64,000 nucleotides of DNA, taken from Tamarix chinensis (lineage: Eukaryota; Streptophyta; Magnoliopsida; Caryophyllales; Tamaricaceae). The notes below the pieces were generated by a model that searched no databases, had not been told where the DNA came from, and was given only the letters and a program-made list of their open reading frames with translations. Positions 22,680 to 34,105 of this stretch are shown piece by piece. The stretch lies in contig CM060174.1 of NCBI GenBank assembly GCA_030549775.1, forward strand, positions 54,004,707 through 54,068,706. Reading direction: 5' to 3'. Positions within the stretch are counted from its first letter, which is position 1. The number at the start of each line of letters is the position of its first letter. The translations under genes were made by a program, and so were the position numbers.

Positions 22680-24333
22680 ACAAGGATGTTTGATGTTAGA
22701 GGATATTCTAGTTGCATGGGACTTCTCAAACATGTTCCCAGAAGAGATATCGGGCATGGTGCCAGTGCGCAAGATAGAATTTATCATCAACCAAGTGTTT
22801 GGGCAAAGCCATTTTCAAATGCACTATATTGGATAACACTGTTGGAATTGTAGGAGTTGAAATCTTAGTTAGAGGATTTAATGGCTCATGGATACATCTT
22901 CTTGAGTGTCACTAGGGAGCATTAGTTTTTCCTGTAAAGAAGAAGGATGAGAGCCTTTTTCTATGTATGAATTATTGGGGTCTAAAACAACTAATAGTGA
23001 AGAACCGATATCTGCTTCTAAGTATTGATGATCTATTTGACTAGCTATAGGGTGGTGCAATCTTCTCAAAGATTGAATTGAGGTTGCGGTATTACCAGCT
23101 ACACATTATAGAGGTAAACATCATGACAATGGCCTTTAGGACACAATATTGACACTATAAGTTCATGGTGATGCCTTTTGGGCTCACTAATGTGCTTGCC
23201 GTATTTATGGACTTGATGATGAGGATCTTCCAACCATTCATTGATCATTTTATGGTCGTGTTCATAGACAATATTTTGGTATATTTTCAGAGTAAAGACG
23301 ATCATGAACAACATCTTATCACTCCTTATAGAACACTATCTATATGCCAAACTCTCTAAGTGTGAGTTCTAAATTCAAGAGGCTTCCTTTTTAGGACATG
23401 TGGTATTAGTAGAAGGAGTTGCCATGGATCAAATGAAGATTGTGGCAGTTACCAAGTGGAAGACACCCACTAGCGTTCCCAAAGTTCATAGTTTCTTGGG
23501 TTTAGCCAAGTGTTATAGGCTCTTTATTTAATACTTCTCAAAGGTAGTTCATCCCTTAATAAACCTTTTGACGAATACTACTTGATTTTAGTGGGATGAT
23601 ACGTCTGAAGGCACATTTTAGGAGTTGAGGTAGCGTTTGACTACAACAACGGTTTTAATTGTACTATTGAGATCATACGGGTTCAAGGTCTATAGTGATG
23701 CATCAAAACACATATTGGGTTGTGTGTTGATGTAACATGGTAAGGTAGTTACTTATGCTTCCCATCAATTGAAGTAACATGAGTACATATTTGGAATTGG
23801 CCATAATTGTATTCATGTTGAAGATTTGAGGCATTATCTTTATTGAATGTAGTACATATTCTTCATCCACTATAGGAGCATCAAGTATATATTCACTTAG
23901 AAGGAGTTGAATATGAGGCAAAAAAGATGGCTAGAGTTGGTAAAGGAATACACTATCGAGTTGACCTATCATGCGGGTAAGGCCAATGTTGTTTTAGAAG
24001 TCTTAAGTGGGAAGAAATCACACTCTTTGAGTTTTTGTGGGGTGGCTAATTGGTAATTGGAGGAGCTTGGTGAGATGGAGATATATATGATTCAGTAGGG
24101 TGATTTAGAGGTCCAGATGAATGTTTTGAGAATTACACCAACTGTGTTTGATGAGATCCAAGTTGGGCAGCTTGGGAATGCCAAGCTCGAGAGGATTTAG
24201 TAGAAGATATAAGATGGTCAAGCCAAGGGCCTTCAAATTCATGAGGGTGTACCATTTTCTATAGGAGTAGTTGGTGTGTGCCCTAGAGTTGTGTTGATAT
24301 GAAGCACCAAATTTTAGAGGAAGGTCACTATAC
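22680..24333 (+). pseudogene. Gyp-A reverse transcriptase and RNase H remnant
   Basis: Chromovirus pol with many stops. It shows FPEEISGMVPVRKIEFIIN (start of RT), [20 protein letters not shown], and then the active-site region [13 protein letters not shown] at 23249-23287, where the second catalytic Asp of FIDD is Asn. RNase H follows: VYSDASKHILGCVLM at about 23690-23735, YASHQLK, and the ELTYHAGKANVV..VLS end at about 23955-24010. The zinc-binding integrase region begins near 24.2 kb and is cut by a MITE at 24,334. It is inactive. Confidence 0.75.
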
Positions 24334-24341
24334 TCTATATC

Positions 24342-25066
24342 TAGGGCTGTTCACGGTTCAAATATCCGATATTTCGGATATTTGATTGTCGGATATTTGA
24401 AATTTCGGATATCTAAAAATGATATTTGATATTTGATTTGAAACTTCGGATATCCGGAAGATCGGATATTTGAATTTTCGGATCGGATATCATCGGATAT
24501 CAAATATATCCGATATTACCCAATACCATTTCAAATATAAAAAATTTACCAAATGACAAATATATTTCATATTATCCGATTTGTTGAGCGAATGCTGAGC
24601 AAATATCCGATTCGCTTAGCAAATATCCGACTTACTCAACATATATCCAATGTTAAAACTAAAATAAGAAAGGAGTGAATGAAGTCTATTGGTATGCAAT
24701 GTATTTTTATTTTTATTTTTATAAATATCTAAAAAGGGATTGTATTAAAAATAAATTTCAATTAAATTAAAATTTTCCTCAAATAATAAATAAAGTAAGT
24801 AAAAATTATACACAGACACATATAAATTTATTTATATACAATTATATATAAAATAAAAAAGTATAAAAAAATGTATAAATATTTTTCTTCGGATCGGATA
24901 TTATTTGTATTTGTCGGATCGGATATTTGGTTTGTTTGACTTTTCGTTGACCGGATCGGATATTTGATTTGAAAAAAAAAATCGGATCGGTTATTTGCTT
25001 TTTTGGATCGGATCGCTTCGGATATCGGATCAAATAAGCAGATATCGGATAACATGAACAACCCTA
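24342..25066 (+). mobile_element. hAT-type MITE, copy 1
   Basis: This 725-bp non-coding element has ends TAGGGCTGTTCACGG and (reverse complement of the right end) TAGGGTTGTTCATG. It is flanked by a perfect 8-bp duplication TCTATATC (24334-24341, 25067-25074). Terminal TAGGG/CAGGG inverted repeats and 8-bp duplications define hAT elements. Both outer thirds are packed with TCGGATAT or its complement (about 15 by eye); the middle is AT-rich. No transposase is present, so it would need one in trans. It is nearly identical to copy 2. Confidence 0.9.
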
Positions 25067-25074
25067 TCTATATC

Positions 25075-25692
25075 CTATCCATCAAGCTGGGGATAAGTTG
25101 TACAAGGACCTTAAGTGGATTTACTGGTGTCTAAACATGAAGTAAGAGGTAACTGAGTTTGTGTTGAGATATCTGACTTATCAGAAGGTCGAGGTAGAGA
25201 ATCACAAACTTGCAAGATTAGTCTAGCCTTTTGATGTTATGAGATGGAAGTAGGTTTCCATCTTCATGGATTTTGTGAGTGAACTACTGAGGACCTGTAG
25301 CAATTACGATATGATCTGGGTCATCATTGGTTGGTTGACTAAGTCGGCATTTTTTGGGCCGATGAAGTTAACCTAGATTATAGAAAAGTTGGTTGATGCT
25401 TACATGAGGTTTGTTGTTAGAATACATGGTACACATATGAACATAGTCTCTAGTAGATATTTGAGATTTTTTTTTTCAATTATAGGAGAAATTGTAGTAG
25501 GCTACAGGAATGAAGTTGAAGATGAGTACCACCTTTCACCCAGCTACATATAGGCATACTGAAATGATGATTCAAGTACTTGAGGACATGCTACATGTAT
25601 GCGTTTTAACTTCCAAGGTAGTTGGAAGGATTTTCTATGTTTGATAGAGTTTTTATACAACAAAAGTTGTCACACCATATAGGGATGACACC
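25075..25692 (+). pseudogene. Gyp-A integrase core remnant
   Basis: Between the two MITEs the chromovirus integrase continues: GDKLYKDLKWIYW, then YLTYQKVEVENHKLARLV, FMDFVSELLRTCSNYDMIWV with the first catalytic Asp region (MDFV), and WLTKSAFFGPMKL. Later pieces VEDEYHLSPSYI and NFQGSWKDFLCLIEFLYNKS stand for the usual ST-x-H-P-Q-T-D/E and W-x-L-x-L-V-E-F-x-Y-N-N-S segments. There are stops in every frame. Confidence 0.7.
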
Positions 25693-25700
25693 CTTTGAGG

Positions 25701-26424
25701 TAGGGCTGTTCATGTTATCCGATATCTGCTTATTTGATCCGATATCCGAAGCGATCCAATCCAAAAAAGCAAATAACCGATCCGATTTTTTTTTCAAATC
25801 AAATATCCGATCCGGTCAACGAAAAGTCAAACAAACCAAATATCCGATCCGACAAATACAAATAATATCCGATCCGAAGAAAAATATTTATACATTTTTT
25901 TATACTTTTTTATTTTATATATAATTGTATATAAATAAATTTATATGTGTCTGTGTATAATTTTTACTTACTTTATTTATTATTTGAGGAAAAATTTAAT
26001 TTAATTGAAATTTATTTTTAATACAATCCCTTTTTAGATATTTATAAAAATAAAAATAAAAATACCTTGCATACCAATAGACTTCATTCACTCCTTTCTT
26101 ATTTTAGTTTTAACATTGGATATATGTTGAGTAAGTCGGATATTTGCTAAGCGAATCGGATATTTGCTCAGCATTCGCTCAACAAATCGGATAATATGAA
26201 ATATATTTGTCATTTGGTAAATTTTTTATATTTGAAATGGTATTGGGTAATATCGGATATATTTGATATCCGATGATATCCGATCCGAAAATTCAAATAT
26301 CCGATCTTCCGGATATCCGAAGTTTCAAATCAAATATCAAATATCATTTTTAGATATCCGAAATTTCAAATATCCGACAATCAAATATCCGAAATATCGG
26401 ATATTTGAACCGTGAACAGCCCTA
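25701..26424 (-). mobile_element. hAT-type MITE, copy 2 (inverted)
   Basis: This is the reverse complement of copy 1 with about five differences (three or four substitutions and one A-run length change). Both termini are the perfect inverted repeat TAGGGCTGTTCA. It is flanked by a perfect 8-bp duplication CTTTGAGG (25693-25700, 26425-26432). Removing it and one duplication restores GMTPFEALYRC, the conserved integrase segment, in frame, so its insertion point is certain. Confidence 0.92.
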
Positions 26425-27195
26425 CTTTGAGGCACTGTATAGATGCACAAGTGTTAAACACCCTTGTGTTGGAGCGACATTAGTGACACTGTTGCACTTG
26501 GACTATAGTTGATTGGGGAGATGACTCAACATGTTTAGTTTATTTTGGATAGGATGAGGGAAGATTAGAGTTAACAAAAGAGCTATGCATATCAGAGGCG
26601 TCCTAGTGATGGTTTTGAGGTGGGAGAGAAAGTTTTACAAAGGGTCTCATCCACTAAGGGTGTGTAGAAGTTTGGTAGGAAAGATAAGTTGAGTTTGAGG
26701 TATATTGGTCCTTATGATATTCTTGATAGGGCCGACGAGGTTGCTTACTGCCTAACACTTCCATCGGAGCTAGTCTGAATCTACAATGTACTCCATATCT
26801 CACAGCTAAGGAAGTACATTGTAGATCCTTCCTACGTGATCATAATTGATAAGATCAAGCTTGATGATTAGTTTTCCTACGAATAGAAGCCCTTACAAAT
26901 TCTCGACACCAAGGTATGACAAACCCATATGAGCTCATTTAGGCTTGTGAAGGTTCTCTGGAGTTGCCTTGGAGTAGAGGAGGTGACTTAGGACACAAAG
27001 AAAGGCATGCACAAGACGCACCCTAATCTCTTCAGTATATGTGTGTTAGGTCTTGAGATTCTCTCTCTTTTATGGGGCAGTGCCCGATAGTGTAGTATCA
27101 ACACGTATAGACTTAACCACTGAGATCACCTTTCCTTACATTATTTCTTTTTATTTACCTAACCTTGACTTGTTCAATCCGCGGTTGAAGTCCTT
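26425..27195 (+). pseudogene. Gyp-A integrase C-terminus and chromodomain remnant
   Basis: The tail of chromovirus integrase: QKSYAYQRRPSDGFEVGEKV, VSSTKGV, FGRKDKLSLRYIGPYDILDR, EVAYCLTLPSEL, LHISQLRKYIVDPSYV. A chromodomain follows, with RLVKVLWSCLGVEEVT at about 26946-26990. Chromodomains direct integration toward particular chromatin. It has stops but is readable for most of its length. Confidence 0.75.
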
Positions 27196-27211
27196 TTTAA
27201 GGAGGTAGTGA
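27196..27211 (+). promoter_or_regulatory. Gyp-A polypurine tract
   Basis: AAGGAGGTAGTGA sits immediately before the 3' LTR start TGTAAAACCCC. This is the plus-strand priming site of Gypsy elements; Gyp-B, C and D have equivalents. Confidence 0.7.
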
Positions 27212-29880
27212 TGTAAAACCCCAAAATTTATCTAACCATTATCGTAAATTTTATTTGATCCTAATACCAATTTTGGGTCATTAATATTTTAACCTAACCC
27301 TAAAATTGAACGATCAATTCATTAATTTTTACCCGAATTTCCTAATTTTGAACTTAAGCCTCAATCAAGTCCTAACCTTAAAATTTCTTTTTCTTTTTCC
27401 TTTTCTTCTCCCCATCCCGATCTCCTTCTCCCCATTTCTTGTTTGGGCCATGCACAAACCTTTCTTGCATACACCACTCTTCTCTTTCCTTTCCCTTCCT
27501 AACCATACACCTACTCCCCTACACCACCTCTACCAACCTCCTAAACTACCACTAAATCCCTACAACATCCTACAACCTTAGTCGAAACAACTGTTTTTTC
27601 CCTAGACCTTGTTAATGCCAAACGTACGTCAACTTTCTCCATTCAAACCTCTCACCTCAACCCTTTGCACTCGTATATATGTATACATCACCCATTCTCT
27701 TCTCCCTTCCATTTTTTTTCGAAGAAGCCTTAACCCGACCATTCTTTCTTGCTTTTCTCTCATCTCTGTTGTCAACACCTTACGCCAACACCACTCGCCA
27801 CCATCGACCACAAAACACCACCATTTCCCTAGCAACCAACAAACTTTACATCCCTATCAACCTACCTATCTATCACCCAACCATCACCACCAAAACTTCT
27901 TTTTTCCCTCCTTGAATTTCTTTGTTTTGGTTTTTGTTGAATAGCATAGTTGTGCACCTCCCTCCTCTACTATGCATCATCACTTCCCTCCTTGATCCAC
28001 GCACACCCCTCATGCACGATCTTGTCTCTTAGGCCTCCTCCTTGGCATATTTGTTTCCTCCACTTTATCACACCCCAAGCACTACCCTAGTACCGCTGTA
28101 CACCACCCCTTGTGACGTGGCTTTCAAATCACTCCCATGCAACAAGAGCTTCTCCATTTGTTTCGGTTATCTCCATATCAACCCTCATTTTCCTTATATT
28201 TTATTTTGATATTTTTATTTATTTCTAATCTTATTATATTTTTGGCTTTTAGGTGATTTTCTGGTGGTATTGGGGGAGGAGTCTTAGAGCTTATATATGC
28301 TTAGAGATCGATGGCATTTTTGATAAAGATATATGTCATATCTAGGGATTTTTTTTCATTGTATAATTTCGTATGAAATCTCATGTTGATATTATTATAT
28401 GGTTTATGACATGATGATAATGTTTTTATATGATATGCGGTGTTATATTATGGAACGATGAGTAATATATGAAGGTACGTGTTTAAGTGTATTAGTTGGT
28501 TAAGCTCGTCTTGTAAATCGGGTAAGTTGGTATGAGTGGAATTGGGTAGTTATGAATGAATTATATATAAATATGGTTAGGTATGTTTATGGTGATCTGC
28601 ATTAGAGGTTGAAAATCAATCATATAGGTACTTATTTGATTTTATGAAAATATGAACATCTTGATGCTATTAAGGCTATTTTGGCGAACATGAGCTAAAA
28701 ATGGAATCTTAAGTACTTTATTGTGTAAATTGGTTTAAAATATTCTAAGTATATCATATGGAATAATAAAAGTAGTTATAAGCATAATAAACAAAATAAT
28801 ATGAGAAAATGACTTAAATTGAAAAAAATTATGTCTAACTTGTGAAAGTAGGGTTTTGTAGAAGTGGTATTATCATGAAATATGTAAAAATGTGGGAGTT
28901 AAACCTTGGGTTTTTGATATTTCATTAATAATTATATTTTAGGAAAGTGTATTAAATTTGGTGGTAATATGAGCCTTATGGAGAAAGTTATGTCTATCAT
29001 GTGAAATTAGAGTTTTATATAGGGAGGGTTGTTATCGCATGTTAGGGTAAGACCTTGATTTTAAGATATGTTATTAATAATAATATTTTAGGAACTTGCA
29101 CTAAATTTGGTGGTAATATGAGCCTTATGGAAAAATTTATGTATATCATGTGAAATTAAGGTTTTGTATAGTTAGGGTTGTTATCGCACATGTATGATAT
29201 TAAGGTAAGACCTTGATTTTCAGATATGTTGTTAATAATACTATTTTAAGAATTTGCACTAAATTTGTTGGTCATATGAGTGTTATAGGAAAAGTTATGT
29301 GTAACACGTGGAATTTGAGTTTTGTAGAGGCAAGATCGGTATTACATGTGTACAACATTTGAATGAGACATTAAATTTTAGATATGGTGTCAAAAATAAT
29401 ATTTTAGATATGTGTAATAAATTTGACAGTTAAATGAGTATTATAGAAGAAGTTATGGTTATCTTGTGAAATTAGGGTTTTGCTTAAGGAAAATATGCCT
29501 TTTTCCCTTTTGGGATGGCTAGATCTTCATGTACTTATGTTTTAAATAATTATGTTGAGTGTGGATTATGTGCCTTGCATATTTCTATGATGTATTCATG
29601 TTGACCATTAGATAAACCACATTTGATGAGATACTAATTGCTTGAAGTGAAAGGTCATTTGAGTCAGGACTTAGGTGTATAATCCGTTCCATTAAGTTAA
29701 TAATAGTGATCAAGTGAGTGTTTCCTTGAGAAATCCTTTAGATTGTTCCACTAGTTTTAGAATAGTGGTTAGGTGCCTATCACCCTAGGGGGTGTAGAAT
29801 CCATTTCACCGGCTTAATAATAGTGGCCAAACATGTTTTGTACTACAAGGTGTTTCAATACGTTTTATTGGATTAAGAAT
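27212..29880 (+). mobile_element. Gyp-A 3' LTR
   Basis: It starts TGTAAAACCCCAAAATTTA after the polypurine tract. It contains a pyrimidine-rich leader (27390-27840), a GC-containing block to 28150, the TTCTGGTGGTATTG block at 28258 and five ~150-bp subrepeats (28800-29470). Then come CCACCGG..AATAATAGTGGCC modules (29690-29880). The right end lacks a clear TTACA terminus; LTR-like sequence may reach about 30165. Confidence 0.75.
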
Positions 29881-30179
29881 AGTGTGGCTTATAAATTCAA
29901 CGTAAATATGAATATGGATTTCTAATTATATCTAATAATTGGTTTTGGAATAAATTCTTATCTTATAACAACTTATGTTAATCTATATGCATGCCTATTG
30001 TTCCTTTTGACCTTATTTACTTACATGCCCTATTATAGTTGTATTGTTATCTTTACTTAGTATGTATCATATCAATCATCCTTCTCATAAACTCTTTGTG
30101 TATATTACAAATGCTCGCCTATAGTGGCTTTGTTCTATAAGTAAATATTAGTGATCCCAATACCACCCTTTTTTTTGAG

Positions 30180-30720
30180 GGTGTAGAATTTATCCCAAGC
30201 AACTAGGCTCTTGGAGGAGGCTTCATAACCTAATGACACGAAGAAAAGACATCTATCATTGATCTTATGTAGAATCTATTGTGGAAGGATAAAAGGAATG
30301 CTCTAATATACTTGAAATCCAAAAAACACCGAATTTACTAACTGAAGGCACCTAGTATAGTAGTGGAAATGATTCCATCATAGCTTCAATCTATTAGTGA
30401 TTTTATCAATTAAAGGCGAATAATGCTACTTTGTCAAGATGGTTACCAACAGAGGAACAACTAAGTACTTTATAGGTAAAGGACCCTCTAGAATATGCAA
30501 AACGGATTATATGCCTAAAGCTTCCTCTTTTGATTATTAAGTTATAAAGTAGAGAGCTAAGAGAAGTGGTTGGAAGCATGTACCAAAGCCAAAATAGAAT
30601 CTAGATCATCTTTGCTAAAGTGTAGAAAGTCATCCACAAACATGGGATTAATGGGTTAATCTTCTTACATTTTAGTTGAGGCTTAAACTGTGGGTGGTGT
30701 CATAAACTAAGTAGTGCCCT
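30180..30720 (-). pseudogene. LINE (L1-type) reverse transcriptase remnant
   Basis: On the minus strand, from right to left: MFVDDFLHFSKDDLDSILAL, containing the F-x-D-D catalytic box (about 30,560-30,650); then a V-L/V-P/S-L-like strand and LIDKITNRLKLWW-like sequence with a stop; then SKSLVAWDKFYTLK (about 30,180-30,225). These match the A/FADDLL box, the LI-E/D-KI helix and the VAWD-x-VC-x-PK thumb segment of plant LINEs. There are stops and frame changes throughout. Sequence to the right up to about 31.1 kb may be older parts of the same element but is not recognisable. Confidence 0.5.
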
Positions 30721-33149
30721 ATGGAGTTAGTTCATAATTTTGTTGAGCATGAATTACAAACTCATTTGTAGTTAGTCCTAGTCTTAACCCATTTGACAAT
30801 CCACTATGAATGTGCTTAATTGATTTTGAAGTTCTTTACAACACATTAGTTTTCCCCTTCCTTTGAAATTGGCATATAAAGGAGTTTTGAAAAATGTTTA
30901 AGAAATATTACTATTACCGTAAAGAATGTCACCTAACCCCATACAATTTTCCCATTGTAAGACAAAGCATATACTATCAATCATTTAAGTGTATGTGAAT
31001 CTTTGGTTTTTTATTTCTTTTGATACTCTTAGGATCTCTTCTCACATGTTATTATATTAGTTAGGTTTAAGAGGGAAGTTTAGATATTGTCCTTTGACCC
31101 AAATTCCAACTTCTCTGCAAAGTTGTTGGAAAACATATACCCACCACAATTTTTAATTTTCAAATTTGATGGTGATCATGAGAAACATAGCCATATAAAA
31201 TTTCACTCAGGTTAACAATCATGGCAAAATAAATATTTAACCTGTATCGAGAAGATGACAAATTGTAAGCACAAGTCCACTAGAGGAAAGAAAGAAGAAG
31301 GAGAGAGAATGTTTTAACGTCCATAACAAAGAGGGGAAAGAAACTATTGCTCATGTTAATAATTTTAATGTTAGAGCAAATGAAGCCACGCTATTATCAA
31401 AACCTATATTCCATGAGATTCTTAAATTCAATTAATATGAGTAAAAAATTAGTCATAAAGAAGATAATAAGCTTTAAATCAAGATGAATGGTAGAAATGA
31501 AGACTATATGGGCTAAAAGAACCAAGCAGTCAGCCTTGGAAGCCAAACAAAAGCTAAACTATTAGTTTGATGAGGCCACAAATTTTTGGTTATTTCAATG
31601 GATGATTTTTTTAGTTTTTAACAAATTGCATAAATAATTATCTATTTTGGTAAGTTGGTTAAATTTTTACTAGAATTGGTATAAATTGGTGATGTGATTA
31701 TTCAAACATAGTTATGCTAGTGAAGTCTGTTATGTTCTCATTCAAAGTTTGTTGTAAGAATTAGCCAAAGTTAATTTTATTAAGGTAGTTATGTTAGTGA
31801 TTAACTAATTAAAATGTAACTTGATCAAAGGTTGTTAGTTAACTTTTTCAACAACCTTTGGTTTATATAAGGGGTAGATGAATTTCCAACCTAATTAGGT
31901 GTATGCTATTGAAATTTCAAAATCCGCCAAAGCCACCAAATTATATGAGAGATTATTGAAACCCTCTTGAAAGTATTCTATCTACAATCATGAGCCCTTG
32001 AGTATTGGTTACTAATTCTCAAAAGTGCTTGTTTGTATTCTTCTTTGTATACTTCAAATTAAATACATATTTATATCCATTAATTCCACTAACAATCATT
32101 ATTTTTCATCACCATATGCCATTCAATCCATCATCATCCATCATTGTTAACCCATTTGGTTGTCATCATCACATTTATCCATCTTAAATTCCAACACATC
32201 CTTTTTGTATGTCTCCAACATGCGTCATATATACTTTTAGCTAGTTTACTCATTATAATCACCTTTCATTGTAAGAAAATGCACACAATCGAATCTTTCA
32301 ATCATAAGTGCATTCAAAAAATTATGAGATATTGTTTAATCTTCCATCATGTAGAGGAGGCAATAGCTCTTTCTCTTGTTAATGATCCCTATTTTAGCTA
32401 GTCTACTTGTTATATTCACCTTTTCTGTCAAGCGTGTTGTTATGAAACTAAAACCATGTAACATCATATTGTCACCCCGGAGTCAAAATATGTAAATGGT
32501 GATGGTTTGGCTAGGTAGAATGTGTATAAAGAGAGGAGTGTGAGAAAAGGTCTGTAGGTAATAAGAATATTCTAGTGTGTAGATTAAGGAGATGGATTAT
32601 GGAAGCGGAGAAAAAATATTTCCACAAAGAGGGAGGGGTGTGGAGTGCATGGTAAGGGGATGAAAGAGAATGTTGTCCTTTTTTCACCTTTGAAGATAAA
32701 TAATGATCTAGTAGATAGTATTCTAGAAGGTTATGTGTATTAAATTAAATTAAAATATGTGAGAAGGTAAAAGAGAAGAGGGAGCTTGCTTCATTAAAGT
32801 GGACTCTCAATATAATGTCTTCTTAGCCCATTAAATTAATTTTTTTATTTTAATAATTAGATTAATAGCCATACTAATAAGATAAATTTATGTATTAGTA
32901 GCAATAACTTTTATAATTGTAATAATATTTATGAAATTGGTTTATATGATTTAAAGAGTGAGGAAAACCCTTATTAACCCATGAGTAGTGTGGAAACACA
33001 ATGTTATTATTTTTTCTTCAATTCATAATACACTACTTAGGACTTCCTACACGCCCTTGATAAACAACAAAGGGATGTTAGATACGTTGTTCCTATGCCC
33101 TAACCTTGAGGATGCACTATGTCCACATTTATGCCTTCCATATTTTGGT

Positions 33150-33223
<74 letters not shown>

Positions 33224-34105
33224 GCTATTTTTGATTTAGCTAATGAATTGTTTGTTTGGTTCTACTAACCTTTATATATTCCTCTTGTTGATTGTTTACT
33301 AGAACGTAATGCTAAATTTTATTAAATGTATGTTTGCTAACCCAATTATTTCTTATATTACCTTATCATGTTTGTTAATATGTTGATGTTCATAATTGAA
33401 AAGGGTTTCTCAATTATCATTTTACTTATTTATCTATGTAAACTGTGTATTAATACTTTTTTTTTTATAAAGGACACGTTACATAAAATGATTGATCTCT
33501 ACTTTATCTGGTAAGCTCATTACTTGCTAAGCTCTGGTTTGCCTACCCCTTTATAATATTATAGATAAACAACTTGAGGCAAAATCTGAAGGTTTGAGAT
33601 TAGTTAATTGATGACTAGGTACTCTTTTAGCCCAGTTGTAATACCTTATAGTAATTTTGCAATCATATATGATATTGTAGCAAAATTTTTATTTACTCCT
33701 CTGTAAATATATAGTTGTCTTTAATAAGTGTTTGCCATTGTTTGTTATAATAGTTTTGTTCTAATTTAACATTACTAATTGAACAAGTCTCTTTGTACAG
33801 CTAGCGATGTAATACCATGTTTATTAAAAATCATTATTTAATTGGGATTTTTATTATTTATAAATAAAGCTATATTATTTTGAATGATCTATTACATTCT
33901 TTTGAAGGTTAAAAATCCTGGCTACGTTTTTGAGATATTTCATTCACACTTTCTTATGTCTCCTTACGGGTTTGAATTCTATGAGACTTATGAGTTACTT
34001 TTAGCCATCATAATTCTTCCAAACCATTCCAATTTGATAATGTTTGAATTTGTTGACCTTTCCCAAGTCCCCTAGCCCTTTTCAAAATCTTAAATGGGGA
34101 TTTTG
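30720..34105. other. AT-rich stretch, mostly unresolved
   Basis: No credible gene. About 31700-32110 has a copia-LTR-like look: AAAGGTTGTT..AACAACCTTT inverted repeat at about 31825-31860, then TTTATATAAGG as a TATA box, then a short leader; no partner LTR or primer site was found. Open frames at 32005-32401 lack domains. A perfect (AT)n run lies at 33152-33222. The last 25 bases (CTTAAATGGGGATTT) could be a polypurine tract for the LTR that follows. Confidence 0.4.
33152..33222. repeat. (AT)n microsatellite, about 35 units
   Basis: Uninterrupted AT dinucleotides for about 71 bases. Confidence 0.95.

Noticed and set aside
24828..25924. Open frames inside both MITEs (KSNIRS/NQISDPTNTNN-like)
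   Set aside because: They arise from GATCGGATAT repeats read in frame; there is no transposase motif, and the two are the same sequence in two orientations.
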